From Oenanthe sinensis (lineage: Eukaryota > Streptophyta > Magnoliopsida > Apiales > Apiaceae), in contig CM053802.1 of the NCBI GenBank assembly GCA_028671895.1, forward strand, positions 492,631 through 556,630: a stretch of DNA of 64,000 bases, written 5' to 3'. The notes under the pieces are model-generated. The model ran no database searches. It had not been told where the DNA came from and saw nothing but the letters and a program-made list of their open reading frames with translations. The position numbers were made by a program, and so were the translations under genes. This document shows positions 35,248-47,449 of the stretch, piece after piece (position 1 is the stretch's first letter; each line of letters starts with the position of its first letter).

Positions 35248-36908
35248 TTAGCCCCATGCCATAATAAGAGCATAATTTACAAGCAGTTTTCCATCAAAAC
35301 CAAAATTCTGAAATATTCAACAAAACACAGTTATGGAAGAAACTGCTTAAAATGAATATTTGAAGTATTCTTTAGGAGTAGCAAGTTGATTGGATACCCA
35401 ACCAGGTAGCAGCCAATTAAAACTGTAAATAAATTAAACAATAAATTAATGTGTTCTTAGTAAATAAGATCTTAAAAATATGTACGCAAATGAGTAGAGA
35501 TAGTGAAATACTCCATATAGTTTCTACGATGCCAGGCGAACATGACAAAGGTCAATGCAATATAAGAAAGCCAGAAAGGGGGAGATTAGACTTTGTTTAT
35601 GTTAAAAAACTTAACTAGTAACTGTAGAAATATAAGTGCAGCTAAGTAATATGAGCTGGAGATATATAAGCAGTTGACATAAAGTTACGTTAAATAGATC
35701 GATCACCAATTCATCTGGGTTGGGAGAGAAGACACAGTTAACATGCATACACAAACTGGAAAGGAAAAAAAAGAAAGAAAGTAATTCCAGGTTAATTTAG
35801 ACAATGAGAGGTGTTTCTTGTATCGAAAACCAAGTAAGTGTAAAGCATCTACCAAAGTCTCCCTGTGAAGTTGGTGGCGCAAAAAGTCGATAACTTTGGC
35901 AAACTTTTCTATCTCATTAATCTGCCCATAAAAGAAAAGAGTTTGAAACATTATATAGTAAGACAGAACACAACATCAAGACAGTGTATTGTTGGAGTGT
36001 GTGCAGAAAGATGGAGCATCTATTTATGTGAAGCGATCGAGGAGTAAATACAATGTGCAATCAAGTATAGATATACATGTTGATAATTCATAAATATACA
36101 TAAAATTATTAATATAAGCTAGGGTTTTGACAGTAAAGAGAAAGAGTGTTATGTTAATTAAAGAGTCAAGGGAGATGTACATACTTTCAACTTGGCTTGC
36201 TTGAGAATTGGGGCGTCACCGATGGCTCTTAGGTGGATTACCACTGCAATCCATCGATCGTAATATAAATTTACACTATTATTTATTTGGGTTAAATATC
36301 TGTGATAAATAGGTGACTGATTGCAAATTTGACTCATTTTGGTGACTGATTGCACAATTTGACTCATTTCAGTTTTAAGGCCACCTGAAAATTTTCCGAC
36401 GAAAAAAAATATGCACAAAAAAATCCGAAAAAAATTTATATGTAGTAAAACACCCCCGACTTTGAATCTCCTAAACTCAGAATTATCGAAAGGAAATTCA
36501 AAACTTAAAATCAAAATTAAATAAATCTTGACCCAAATTTATTTAATTTCGATTTTGAGTTTTGAATTTTATTTCGATAATTTTGAGTTTAGGAGATTCA
36601 AAGTCGGGGGTGTTTTACTACATATAATTTTTTTTCGGATTTTTTTGTACATAATTTTTTTTGTCGGAAAATTTTCAGGTGACCGGAAAATGAGTTTGAT
36701 AAAAAATCGAAATCAGTGACCAAAATGAGTCAAATTGTGCAATCAGTCACCAAAATGAGTCAAATTTACAATTAGTCACCTACTTGATACATCTGAACGC
36801 AATCAGTCACCTAATTGATATTTAACCCTTATTTATTTATGCATACACATACAAATACACATACAAATAATTCTATGTAATATTACCTTTTGGCGCACCA
36901 CAATCCAT
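35248..36908 (-). pseudogene. ATG12: ATG12 (ubiquitin-like autophagy protein), frameshifted in exon 4
   Basis: ATG12 is conjugated through its C-terminal Gly to ATG5 and drives ATG8 lipidation in autophagy. Five small minus-strand exons fit: 36887-36908 (MDCGAPK), 36185-36243 (VIHLRAIGDAPILKQAKLK), 35853-35921 (INEIEKFAKVIDFLRHQLHR, then ETL), 35689-35755, and 35248-35307 (NFGFDGKLLVNYALIMAWG, stop). All borders are GT-AG. Four exons are in frame and the terminal Gly is present. Exon 4 should have 63 bases but has 67. After Phe-Val-Tyr comes an extra GCAT, then the expected reading (VNCVFSPNPDELVIDLFN) resumes in another frame. As spliced, translation stops at TAA soon after FVYAC and loses the conjugating Gly. 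No alternative AG or GT nearby restores frame. Unless the four bases are a sequencing error, this copy is non-functional. Confidence 0.88.
36289..36829. mobile_element. Foldback element in ATG12 intron 1
   Basis: The whole element is a near-palindrome. GGGTTAAATATC at the left pairs with GATATTTAACCC at the right. So do the repeated GGTGACTGATTGCA and TGCAATCAGTCACC blocks, AATTTTCCGACGAAAAAAAA, and GTAAAACACCCCCGACTTTG with its complement near 36600-36620. The arms are each about 250 bp around a short centre near 36520-36540. The flanks are TATTTATTT on both sides (36280-36288 and 36830-36838), a perfect 9-mer as in Mutator-type foldback elements, although low-complexity sequence weakens that. 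No coding capacity. Confidence 0.85.
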
Positions 36909-37524
36909 TAATGTTGATCAGGCCGTTTCAAGTTTTAAGCTTTAACAAGATACTCCATATTAATTAAAAACATTATATTATAACCTATATATAATATAGG
37001 GCTACGCTCAAAGGGTTTATTACTCTTAATAATTTATTTGAATTTAACATTTTTAAAAATAAATTTAAGTACTATTAATAACATATTAGAATTTAATATA
37101 TATTATTATTTTTAAGTACACTAACAAGAATTAAATCGTACTATAACATATAATAATTTAATATTAATATTTATTTTAAAGAGAAAGGTATATCAATGTA
37201 TTTATTTGATTTTTTAATGTGTTTACAAGATAAATGGATCTAAAAGTGCCAACTTGTGAGTTTCTCGAGAAAAATCCTCGCAAGGTTTATCCTTTAAGAA
37301 AAAAGAGGAAAAGAAATTTGAGAGAAATTTGCGCTCAAAGTGGAAAATTTTGAAAATAAACAAAATTAGAAGTATAAAATTATTATTATATCATCGGATT
37401 TTTATTTTTTACCCGCATAATAAATAAAAAATGATTACTTTTTTTTTACTTTCTTATATATGTGCCCCATAAATACATGTTCAAGACACAACTTGCTTGG
37501 TTGTTGGTGAAATGATGCATCTAA
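36909..37524. other. ATG12 upstream region
   Basis: Short AT-rich upstream region of the minus-strand ATG12; no clear TATA assignment and no coding sequence. Confidence 0.4.
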
Positions 37525-37868
37525 GGCTCCATTTGATATTGTTGTTGAAAACTGTAGTACTGTGAGAAAAAGTGCTGGTGAAAGAAGTGTTGTCAGGAAA
37601 TTCAGACTACTATTTGTTAATTTTTTTGATTTATGCATATTTTGAAATATGATATATAAAAATAATATTTTTGGAAAGGTTTGATGATAAAACTGATAAC
37701 TAACTGAAAACAGCTTCTTGCAAAAGCATGGGTAACATGCTTTTGCTAACAACAACTTTTAGACTAAAAGAACTTTTCCACACAACAGTTTTTATAATTT
37801 ACCAAACACTGACAGTTTTTCAACAAAAAGTTGTTGTAGCTGTCTCCAACAATAATACCAAATATGGT
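37525..37868. mobile_element. hAT-type MITE
   Basis: The left end reads GGCTCCATTTGATATTGTTG; the inward-read right end is ACCATATTTGGTATTATTGT. The two share ATTTGRTATTRTTGTTG. The 8-bp flanks GCATCTAA (37517-37524) and GCATCTGA (37869-37876) agree at 7 of 8, the target-site length of hAT elements. The 344-bp body has no coding capacity, although chance minus-strand frames cross it. Confidence 0.72.
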
Positions 37869-39608
37869 GCATCTGATTATGTCTATTAATATGTTTGTTC
37901 AAACTGCTTGTCATAGAAAATTGAATTTCAATTCCTTTTTTTTTCAGTTTTTTACATAAAAAACTTGAGAACACAGAGTTCTAAAATGGTTGTAGAATAC
38001 TAGTACGAGAACGTGGCAGAACTCAGAAGTCCACTAAATATGGGAGCATTTTTCTGGTGAACCAGGTTGTTATTTTCAGCCAAGCTTGCAAATTACACAC
38101 TGTATTATGTTTTATCTGAATCCTAAAACAATATGATCATAGACCATACTTGATTTTTACTAATTAGACGACTGACCCGAACATAACACACATCAAAACG
38201 AGTAAATGTTACGACTACGAGTGCAAAATTTATATGAAACGATGGAAAAATAAATATATTTCCACATATTCGAGGGAAAATTGAGACTCCACGTTCAATA
38301 TTATAAACATCTGTATGAGTTTTGTTCTATAAAGAACCTTAAATGCAGTACTAATTGGAGAATATATATATTTTGCACTAGATTCTGCAATATATTATAA
38401 GCAAAATATAATACAGAACATATATGTTTTTCAATTAGTACTTCATTTAATGTTCTCCACAGAACTTTTGTCCGTATATATATGTATACTCGGACTTGGT
38501 CTTAATTAACTAGAGAATATATTTGCAAAGAAAGGAAATCCATTAGTACCAATTACCAGGTAGAGTCAAGTTGTGTAGTTGGATATTGTTGTGATCAGGC
38601 CATTAGAACATACCATTGCATATTAATACTACTATTACTACTATTCTCCCTCGACTAGAAGCTGCAAGTTTGTACAACTAGTTTCATTTCTCTTATTTCT
38701 GGTTAGCTATGTTTTCTTTTTGAGTTTTATCAGGCAGTTCAAGCAAAGAACAAAAGGCAGCTGAGATGACAACAAACAAAGCAGAAGGGGTGGGGGTGCA
38801 GGAAGTAATAGGTTCAAAGCCACCAGATGCAAGCACAGGTGCAGTGGGTGCAGCCTGTGCGAAGCCACTTAAGTGCCTACCAATCATCATGTGGGTATCC
38901 ATTATATTTGGATAATCATAATGATTGTCAAAGAAATTTCTCTTAGAAAAATATTTTATATTCCTTATCAAACACTGAGAAACAAAGCAGGCCGGAGAAT
39001 AAGAAGATTTGAAAATGTTTCACCCAAGTATATTGTGCTGCAGATATAATAAGGGAATCAAAGCATGAGGCATGACATGGCAAACTTGATAAGAACAAGT
39101 CCAATAAGGCAATAACTTTAAACCAACTTTATATTTTATTTTATATCTACAGAAGCATAGACCAAACTCCCTTTTACTATAGCACCCAAATCTAGGAAGA
39201 TTCACTTCATTTTTAAGTATCAGCTCAGCTGATGTATTATTACAGTTCTAAAACTGAACAAGAAATGTCAAATTGCTCCAAGCCACCATTACAAAACACT
39301 TTACGCAATTACCCAGTTCGTTCACTCATCCGCTGAACCAAACCTGCAACAGAGATTTAACACTCATAATGTAAAAATAACATAGCTCTAAATCCTTTAA
39401 TACCCCCCCCCCCCTCACTCCCTCATTGTAAAAAAAACAAAAAAAAACTCTACCCTTGTTCCGTGCTGTGCAATCCCGAAACATTTACCATTTTTAGATG
39501 CAACATAAGAAAATCAAGGTTATCACTAATCATATAACTATGAAAACAAATGTTTTGTAACTGAACCTTTTTATCTGATGCTGCACTTGAGAAACCAGCT
39601 GATCTGAA
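37869..39608. other. Spacer between ATG12 and TAF12
   Basis: No supported gene. A 92-codon minus-strand frame at 38693-38971 has no recognisable domain. A C12 homopolymer lies at 39403-39414 close to the 3' end of TAF12. Confidence 0.45.
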
Positions 39609-42600
39609 CTAGAAGGCCTCATCCAGTGGTTGGCACCCAGAGTTACCAGTCCCCTGTCCAGTCACCTCGTTAGCGTTGTTTGTGTCGGAGTTTGAGGATT
39701 CCATCAACGAGCGTATCTGAGTTAATAGAGCATGTCTGAGTTGATAACTGTTCCAGCAAGTAATAGATTCAAACAAGAGAATACGACAGAGCTGCAGGAA
39801 AAAAGAGATTCTATTCACCTTTTCCAGACGAATTTTGTGGGCATGACTTGATGACTGCAAGTATAATCAAGCATACAATCAATACTGCTTCCTTGAAATT
39901 TTTATTTTTTTTAACTCATGGCTTCTATATTTTGCATAAAATGTTCAAAATGAACAGCTTATCGTTCTAACATAGAGACTTAACAAAGGTATAGAAATGA
40001 GAAACAAAAAGAGCGTGGAAAAGGTGCCTAAATCTTTCAAATTCCCTATATGGTGATGAAAGAAACTAACTACTGCGCTACTAAAAGATACTCTAAAGTA
40101 AAGCTGACTCTTACATCATTTTCTTGGTGCTTCCTCTCTTCACTTGAGTACCCTGGAATAGTCAAACCATAGTTCTTTTCTGCACAGTAAAGAAAAATGC
40201 CGGGTCAATCCACACGAGTATATGCAATCCACAGTCAGCAAACATACTCGCGACTAAAGGTATTGCAAGATATGTATTACTACCATAGTATATATATCCA
40301 CATGAGGAGAAGTGACGATTAATACTAATCATTTGTAAAATCTTGTAAATTTCTGATGTAAAAATGCGACCAAATTTGTTTAGACAGATCTCATCTTCCA
40401 CCGCAAAATTTTGACCAAATTTTGAAATTCCATGGTTACATAACCCAACTTCAGTCTAGAAGCATGTCATCCACGTTAAAAATACTGAGATCTTAAAGAT
40501 ACCTCTGACACATTAAGCGACTACAGGTCCAACATCAATAAAACAACATTAGCACAAAAGTTGAGGATGAGAATCAATGATGCTGAATTTTTTATATGAA
40601 AGCAAATAACACAATAACCTCTCAAATTTCATTATGAAGACGCATATATTAAAAAAAACATTGCATGACACACACACACTCTTTTGCCCCCCCCCCCTCT
40701 CACACACATGCATATAGAGCGAGAGAAAGACAATCTCAAGTACCCCACATGGATGTGTCAGTAGAAAAACAGTACATCCAAATCATTTTTAAGATTTCAT
40801 TACAGACAAGGAAAAAAACTAGAATAGGGTTGGACGTAAAATCACCAGATAGAAAAGCACAATATACACGAAAGATAAAGCACAACACAGAAAAGCAGCA
40901 CTATATATATGAAATTAGCCTGAACATAAATGTTTATGCAGATACTTAAGTTATAAATCTAAAAAATATAGTTATAAAGAAAATAGAAAACTCATCTCAG
41001 ATTGCACAAAATTCAGTTAACCTATAAAATAATACTCCCTCCATTACTTTTTTTGGATCCCTCGATTATGTGGAAACATTTCATACAAGTGACACTATAA
41101 AATAACCATTCTGAATTGAGAATGACACCAAATAGTCGAATACTGTTCAACAAACACACAGATGTATATAATTAAACTCGGATGCAGCACATACCCAAGT
41201 GTAGCAATACATCTTTAGACTCCACTGTTGAAGAATTACGGTGCTTTGCCAAAGTGCATGCAAATGTAGCAACCTGCAAAAGCCAAAATAATATAGTTTA
41301 TTGTGAGACGCCACATAGATCATGACAAAAACATGTAAATTCGTGTTTTCTAATTGTCCCATTGGAGCTAGAATGCACTTTGTAACACAATTAGACTGGG
41401 GAATTAGGGGCAATCGGATCAACTTTCAATAATCAGGTCTTATTGTCTTAATAAGTGGTAAATACATCACATTTAGGCTAATTATAACTAAACTACTCAT
41501 TTAATAATATACTAGACCCACATATAAATAATACAACACTGATTTCTCTGCTAAATATAATTAAACTGTTAACTAATAAAAATAAAACACTCCTTTTATT
41601 TTTATTCCCATTCCTCATCAAGTCCTGTCAGTTTTCAAGTTACAAAGATTGCAAATCTTGTCGCGAAAATGAAATAGATGTACGACGCAAATAGATAAGT
41701 GTAAACTAAACTTTGAAGTTAGATTTAGCAGGCCTTACCGAATCAATAAAGTTATCTGCAAGCTCCAAAAGTATATCTTCCACCTCAGGATCCAATCTTC
41801 CTTGTGGGTCCACCTAAATACCAAATGACGTTTTAAATCAATTAAGAGAAAATCAATGACATATTAAAAAATTTAAAATTCCAAGTCTTGAAAGTTAGCA
41901 GTGTCAACTTTCATCAATCCAAAGTCAAGACAGATGTATCCCCAATGAAGAAAAGGTGAATCAATGGGAATTGCTAGAAGGGACTGAAATTGATCAAGTG
42001 GAAATAAATTTTAAGATGTTTAGTTTTTTATACCATAGACAACTAATTAACTAATATCTCAAATCTGTAGCTTTGCTTTGTGTATTACGGTAAAAGAAAC
42101 GAGGTAATAAAAGCAACCTGTGAAACCAAATCTTGTATCCTCCTCTTCCCAAGAAGTTGATTGCTTGCCTCTGTCCCTTGGCTTGAACTCCCACCTGGGG
42201 TAGTTGTTCCAGATGCAGTAGCATCTGGTTGTGATCCAGTTAGACTGTAAGATTTTTGACCAGCTGGTGTCACCATCCTAGGAGACTGCTGTTGTTGATG
42301 ATGCAAAATTTGCTGTTGAGCTGGTTGTACTGGTTGTTGCTGCGGCTGCAGCTGTCCCGCTGATTGTTGTTGCTGTTGTTGCACCATTTGGGACAACTGC
42401 TGCGAATTTAATGCGGGAGAAGTTTGCTGCATCTGAGAAGATGAAGCCATCTGCTGCTGCAAAAGTGCTTGTTGCTGCCTCTGATGCTGAAGACGGTATG
42501 AAGGTGAGTTAGGAGCAGACATTGCAGGCATCTGTTTCAACCACTGTTGTTGTGATAATGTGTTCTGGATCAAGGCTGGTTGCCCGTTCTGAGCCAACCC

Positions 42601-45583
42601 GGATAACTGAGGGTTTATAAAGGATGTCCTCCCTAGGCTTTGTGCCTGCAGTTTCTGCGGAGAAGCGTTACATAAATTTTCTCTTCTGTAGATAAGAATA
42701 GCATTTATTACAACTTTGAAAAAAGCACAATGCACGTAGAAAGTAGTCAGCAAAAAGCAGTATCGTTTTGCCTTGTGATATTATCTGTAACCACCACAAT
42801 CAATTAACTAGAAACTACTTTGTGATATTTGCATCTTAAATTGTCAGTCCTCTTAGCTACTAAGTTACTTTTCCACGTAAAGTTGACTTTTCTACCTACT
42901 GACATTCACGAAAAGAATATCAAATGAAATCCACTAAATTTTTTAAAAAAGACCTTCCCGATCCAGTTGGGGAGCATTAATACATTTATTTATTACTTGT
43001 AACGGTTAACCAAGTTGGTCATTGTATACCAACTCTTAATATCTAGCGCAAGATGAATATATAAAAGAGAAGACCACAAATATTTACAAGATCAAAACTG
43101 GGAAAGAGAATATGCGAGGGCCTAAAAAAATATACACTAATATAAAATATAAAAAGGTAGACAGCACCTTAACCTATTCAAAAACATGAAACTGGATATC
43201 CATAGCCCTTTGGTGCACAAACTCATAGGCACCCACAAATCACAAAACATATTTAAAATTAGTGATCCCAAATTGAGAAGGAATTTATTATGTGGGTTGT
43301 TTGGAGGATAGAACTCTGGTTGAAACAGATTATTAATCAAGAATACTTGAATGTAAACCTACGATTTACAATATTCTTAATATAAAATTTATGTATTATT
43401 ATAATAATAACAGAAGCAGCATTCTTCAAGAAGTATTTTATCATTTTATGGTCTCATCAAACGCTGCAATATACATCACCACAAAAATTAACTACACAAA
43501 TGTATCGCCATTATCGGGATATCATGTTACATTATATCTTTTCAGCTTGTCATAACCATGTTAGTTTACAAAGAGACAGGAGAATGGGGAGTAAAGATTT
43601 TGTCAATGACCACTTTGTGTCCTGACAGAACTGAGTTTCTAATTGTGAAGTCCACCAATATACATGAAGTGGAACCCCTAACCACCTGTATATGTCAAAA
43701 GAAACTCCACAACTGCCATTACTACGATCATTGATTTAAAAAAAAACTAGCTTGTGAGATAATTATCAAGTTTATATTATAAAAGTGTTAAGAAGATAAG
43801 CAAGTCAAATGCCAAATTTATCGTCTTGCCTTGGAAAATAAACAATCTGTTCCCGAAAAATTGTCACGATTATATAATTACGATATTCCAGAGTTCAATT
43901 ACCCAAATGCAGATCGGAATGATAGAAAATTCAGATAGTTATCGGTATGGCCAAGAAATTAAATCCTCCTTTTCAGTAAAGATCACTAGAGTTTATGATG
44001 TATAACAAACACTTTATATTATATCAGAAAAAGATACCTGTGTTGAATTAAGTTGATGTTGCTGGGACAACTGCTGCCTCATTTGTCCTTGGTTCAGACG
44101 CTGTTGTGTGTATCCTATTGACCCATTCCCTCTAATTTGTGAGCCTATATTATAATTTCCCATCATCCCCATGGCCTGTATTCCCTGCAAAGACTGTGCA
44201 GGAGAATTCCCTGGATGGAATTGTGTCCCTGCTTGTGCTAACCCAGTTTTTTGCCTTGGCTGCATTAAAACTCCACTTGTCTTAGAAAGAAAACGTCAAA
44301 ATAAAGAATTTTGCAAAGTTACCGCATCATGACAAAAACAACTGAAATCTTAATAGATTAAATGCAACTGGACCATAAGCTACACAATTGGTGAATAGTT
44401 TATACTAAATCTAGATATTTCACGTGTCTGAGAAAATACATTTCCAAACAAATAGGCTCAATATAATAAAATCTCAGAGAGAATATAGCTGCAGATATAG
44501 TCCATTGTGACGAATTCCATAACATCTAGATACAGTTATGAGAAACAACTACAATGTAACCTGAAAGTGATCCTCCTTTTTAAAATCTAGTTATACCGCC
44601 TAAAAATTCTTGATACAAACAACACACTTAATATTCAAAAAAAAAAAAACTAAAATTTAAGGTGATCACCGGGGTGAAAAAGTTACACTGAAAATTATAA
44701 ATGGAAGACAAAACTTAAGAGAGAAATCAAGTCACAAATAAAATTAGTCTGCTAGAATGAAGAATATCAATAAACCAGAAATCCAACCAAGTATCTTCAA
44801 ATCAAAGACATAACTGTACAATTTTCCACATGAACAAAATTTTAGGGGGCAAATAATACATACAACTCACAAACTAACCCAAGTAAGAAACAAGTGAATT
44901 ATGAGTAAAAAGGTGGCAACTTTACTCGAAGAAACTGTAAAAACAATATGGTAAATTAATACCGAAGCTAAAAGTTGGGACTGCAAATTGAGCTGAGCAG
45001 CTGCTTGAGCAGGTAACATAGGCAAGTTCCCAGTTTGAGCACCCATTAATCCTGACCGGGCTAAATTAGCATTACCCGCCTGACCCATTTGCTGACCCAG
45101 TTGCTGTTGTTGATTATTATTAATAATAATATTATTATTGTTATTATTCTGTTGCTGTAGTTGTTGAGAAGCATTGCCACCAAAACTCATCTGACAATAC
45201 ATTCCGGCGGCGGCGGCTTGTTGACGGGCGGCGGCGGCGGCTAAACTGTACTGTTGTTGTTGCTGTAACCTAGACATCGACGGAGATCGCTGCATCTGAA
45301 AATTAGATGTGGCCCCTATCAAATTATTTTGCTGTTGTTGTAAATTGAATTGTTGTTGTTGTTGATTTGAAGAAGTAATTAGAGGGAGATCAATTGAATT
45401 TGATGGGGATTGTAAAGCAGAAGCAGCTAAGCTATTATTATTATTATTATTGTTACTGTTAGTATTGTTGTTGTCGATGTTTGAAGAAGAAGAAGATGTA
45501 ATTTGATTTTGGTTTTGTTGGTGAGTAATCATAATTGGGTCCATTGATTGTTTTGCTGATGATTGTGTTGAATTGTCTCCCAT
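39609..45583 (-). CDS. TAF12: TAF12-like TFIID/SAGA subunit (EER4 type)
   Basis: Histone-fold subunit of TFIID and SAGA that pairs with TAF4 (or ADA1) in RNA polymerase II initiation. In Arabidopsis a TAF12 copy is EER4, affecting ethylene response. Eight minus-strand exons fit with consistent phases: 44963-45583, 44038-44280, 42118-42654, 41739-41813, 41195-41273, 40115-40179, 39819-39854, 39609-39716. They encode 587 residues. The first 455 are low complexity, rich in Gln and Asn with an Ala run (SLAAAAARQQAAAAG). The histone fold starts near 458: KRRIQDLVSQ, VDPQGRLDPEVEDILLELA, VATFACTLAKHRNSSTVESK, then EKNYGLTIPGYS. A short acidic/Asn-rich tail follows. Length is somewhat below the Arabidopsis protein, mostly in the low-complexity part. 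Confidence 0.94.
40687..40697. repeat. Poly-C tract next to CA microsatellites
   Basis: C11 is flanked by (CA)n on both sides in a TAF12 intron, like the C12 tract at 39403. Homopolymers of this length are prone to length error in reads. Confidence 0.85.
41036..41060. mobile_element. Stowaway terminal fragment in TAF12 intron
   Basis: TACTCCCTCCATTACTTTTT has the Stowaway opening, but no partner end (GGAGGGAGTA on this strand) is visible within several hundred bases. It is either a truncated copy or chance. Confidence 0.35.
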
Positions 45584-46290
45584 CTTCTTTCTTTCTTTCT
45601 CTGTGTGTGTGTGTGTGTGTGGATTTCAGGGAGAATTTTTGGAGAGAGCTGAGTTTTGGGTGAGTGATGAAATTGACGTTCCTTGTTTAGTTTTTGTGTG
45701 TATATAATATCTCTATGTATATGTTTAAACAGACATAGCTAAATTCAATGACTCGCCAAACAAAAACAAATTGTAAAACTCAGAAAACATTACAGCCTCA
45801 CTCGGTTGGGAAAACAAATTACGTAGTTTTTAACAAATTTAGTTTAGCATTTTACTTCAATTATTCATTACTATTACGATTAAATAATATTTTAGAATTT
45901 TTATTAAGTTTTCTAATTATTTTCTAATTGTTTTTAACAAATTTAGTTTAGCATTTTACTTCAATTTGAAAGTTTTCTAATTGTTTTTATTTAAATTTAA
46001 CTATTTTTTTGTACAAAAATTTAACTATTTTATTAATATTGTGATACTTTCAAATCATTAAGTAATGCTGGTGTACGGAATATAATTTTATGTAAATTAC
46101 GATAAATTTTAGCATCAAGATTTGGTCAATATTTGATCAAATGTTTGTCCTAAATATATAAATAGAAATGAAGTAATTATATATAATATGCCCCAAAATT
46201 TGTAAATTAATGATTAATTTATAATTTGAGCGAAATGAGTTCTTAAATTAAAGATTATTTTGTAATTTGCGTCAATCTTTCTTTTTGTCA
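45584..46290. other. TAF12 promoter side and AT-rich spacer
   Basis: A (GT)n run of about ten units (45602-45620) lies directly before the TAF12 ATG, in its leader. A 37-bp direct repeat, GTTTTTAACAAATTTAGTTT through CTTCAATT, occurs at 45826-45862 and 45930-45966 (104-bp spacing). The remainder is AT-rich without a gene. Confidence 0.6.
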
Positions 46291-46732
46291 AGGGTATTCA
46301 ATTCGGATTCTGCAGTATTTTTTTATTTTAAAAAACTGGGAGTATTAAATTAAAATTGAAAAATATTCATTAAAATATAGAAGTATTCAATTAGGATTTT
46401 AAATAATGTTTTAAAATCTGGGAGTATTCAATCTGTATTTTAAATAATGATTTAAAATCTGGGTATATTCAATAAATATTATTATTAATCAATTAAAATA
46501 TAGGGGTATTCAAAACTTATTAACACGAATTTTAAAAATTCATAGATTATGTTGAGTTTTTTTATATATATTTTAGATTTTTAAAATCTCACCTTAATAT
46601 AAGAGATTTTACCAGATTGATTGATGATCACTCAAGACAATATGAATTATTTGTGAAATTTTAAATCAAATACAATCAATAAAAATTAATAAATTATTAA
46701 TGATACCTTTAAATCTAGATAGAATACACCCT
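46291..46732. mobile_element. MITE-like element with internal repeats
   Basis: AGGGTATTCAATTCGGATTC on the left and AGGGTGTATTCTATCTAG read inward from the right form degenerate inverted ends. Inside, a unit of the form GGGAGTATTCAATTAGGATT TTAAATAATG TTTTAAAATCT recurs three to four times between 46310 and 46480. No target duplication was found, so the class is open. Confidence 0.45.
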
Positions 46733-47449
46733 CTTAAGTTTGTGCAAGGAAGAAAATAATTTATTATAATATATTTATAAGTATCTCGTATATTTTGAGA
46801 GTTACAATATTATCGATGCAAAGTGGGAGAGGAATGGTACATTATGCACTGAGGATTGAGGATGTTATGCCAAGTACAGTTGCAGACTTGCTTTCAATAT
46901 TAGAGAAAGTGAAAGAAGAATGGGAATGGGATATGCAAAGCAGACGCACACTCAAAAGTTGTACGAAAAAAATGTGAAGTTCGAGAATTTCTGTAAGAGT
47001 AAAATATTTCATTTCAAACTATAAAATACACATCATTGTGAACTAGGAACTAGGAACATTTTGAATTTGCTAGAGAACTAGGAACATAGGGGACTTCCAT
47101 CATTCAACAAATCAATAAGATAGTTTAGATGGAGTCCCGTTGATTTTTTGAACTTTGTCAACCACAGTTTTGAAAAAGACATTTCAATCTTGAATTCCAT
47201 GAAAAGCAGGAAGATAGAATTACTTGCCTATATAAGAAGAAAGTATACATATATCATCTGCAAGTCCAATTTTACATTCACATAATATACATAGATATAT
47301 TAGTTTGATTACTGGTAAAACAAAACCAAAACATCAAATACATTGTGAATTACATATATATAACTTCTACATCAACTTACAGTAGCAGCAACAGCAATGA
47401 TACCACAAATTACCGAGGGCTTTTTGCTAGTATACAAGAGTGGTGCAGT
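46733..47449. other. TFC3 3' flank with an unassigned short frame
   Basis: A 60-codon plus-strand frame (46795-46977) includes VMPSTVADLLSILEKVKEEW. Its composition is less AT-biased than its surroundings, which is unusual here, but no family is recognised and there are no flanking splice sites with support. It could be a captured gene fragment. Confidence 0.3.

Noticed and set aside
38693..38971. 92-codon minus-strand frame with Pro/Ala-rich part as a small gene
   Set aside because: No recognisable domain, no paired splice sites, and the region looks like ordinary spacer; not supported.
41036..41120. A complete Stowaway in the TAF12 intron
   Set aside because: Only one CTCCCTCC-like end is present; no opposite end or TA pair could be found.
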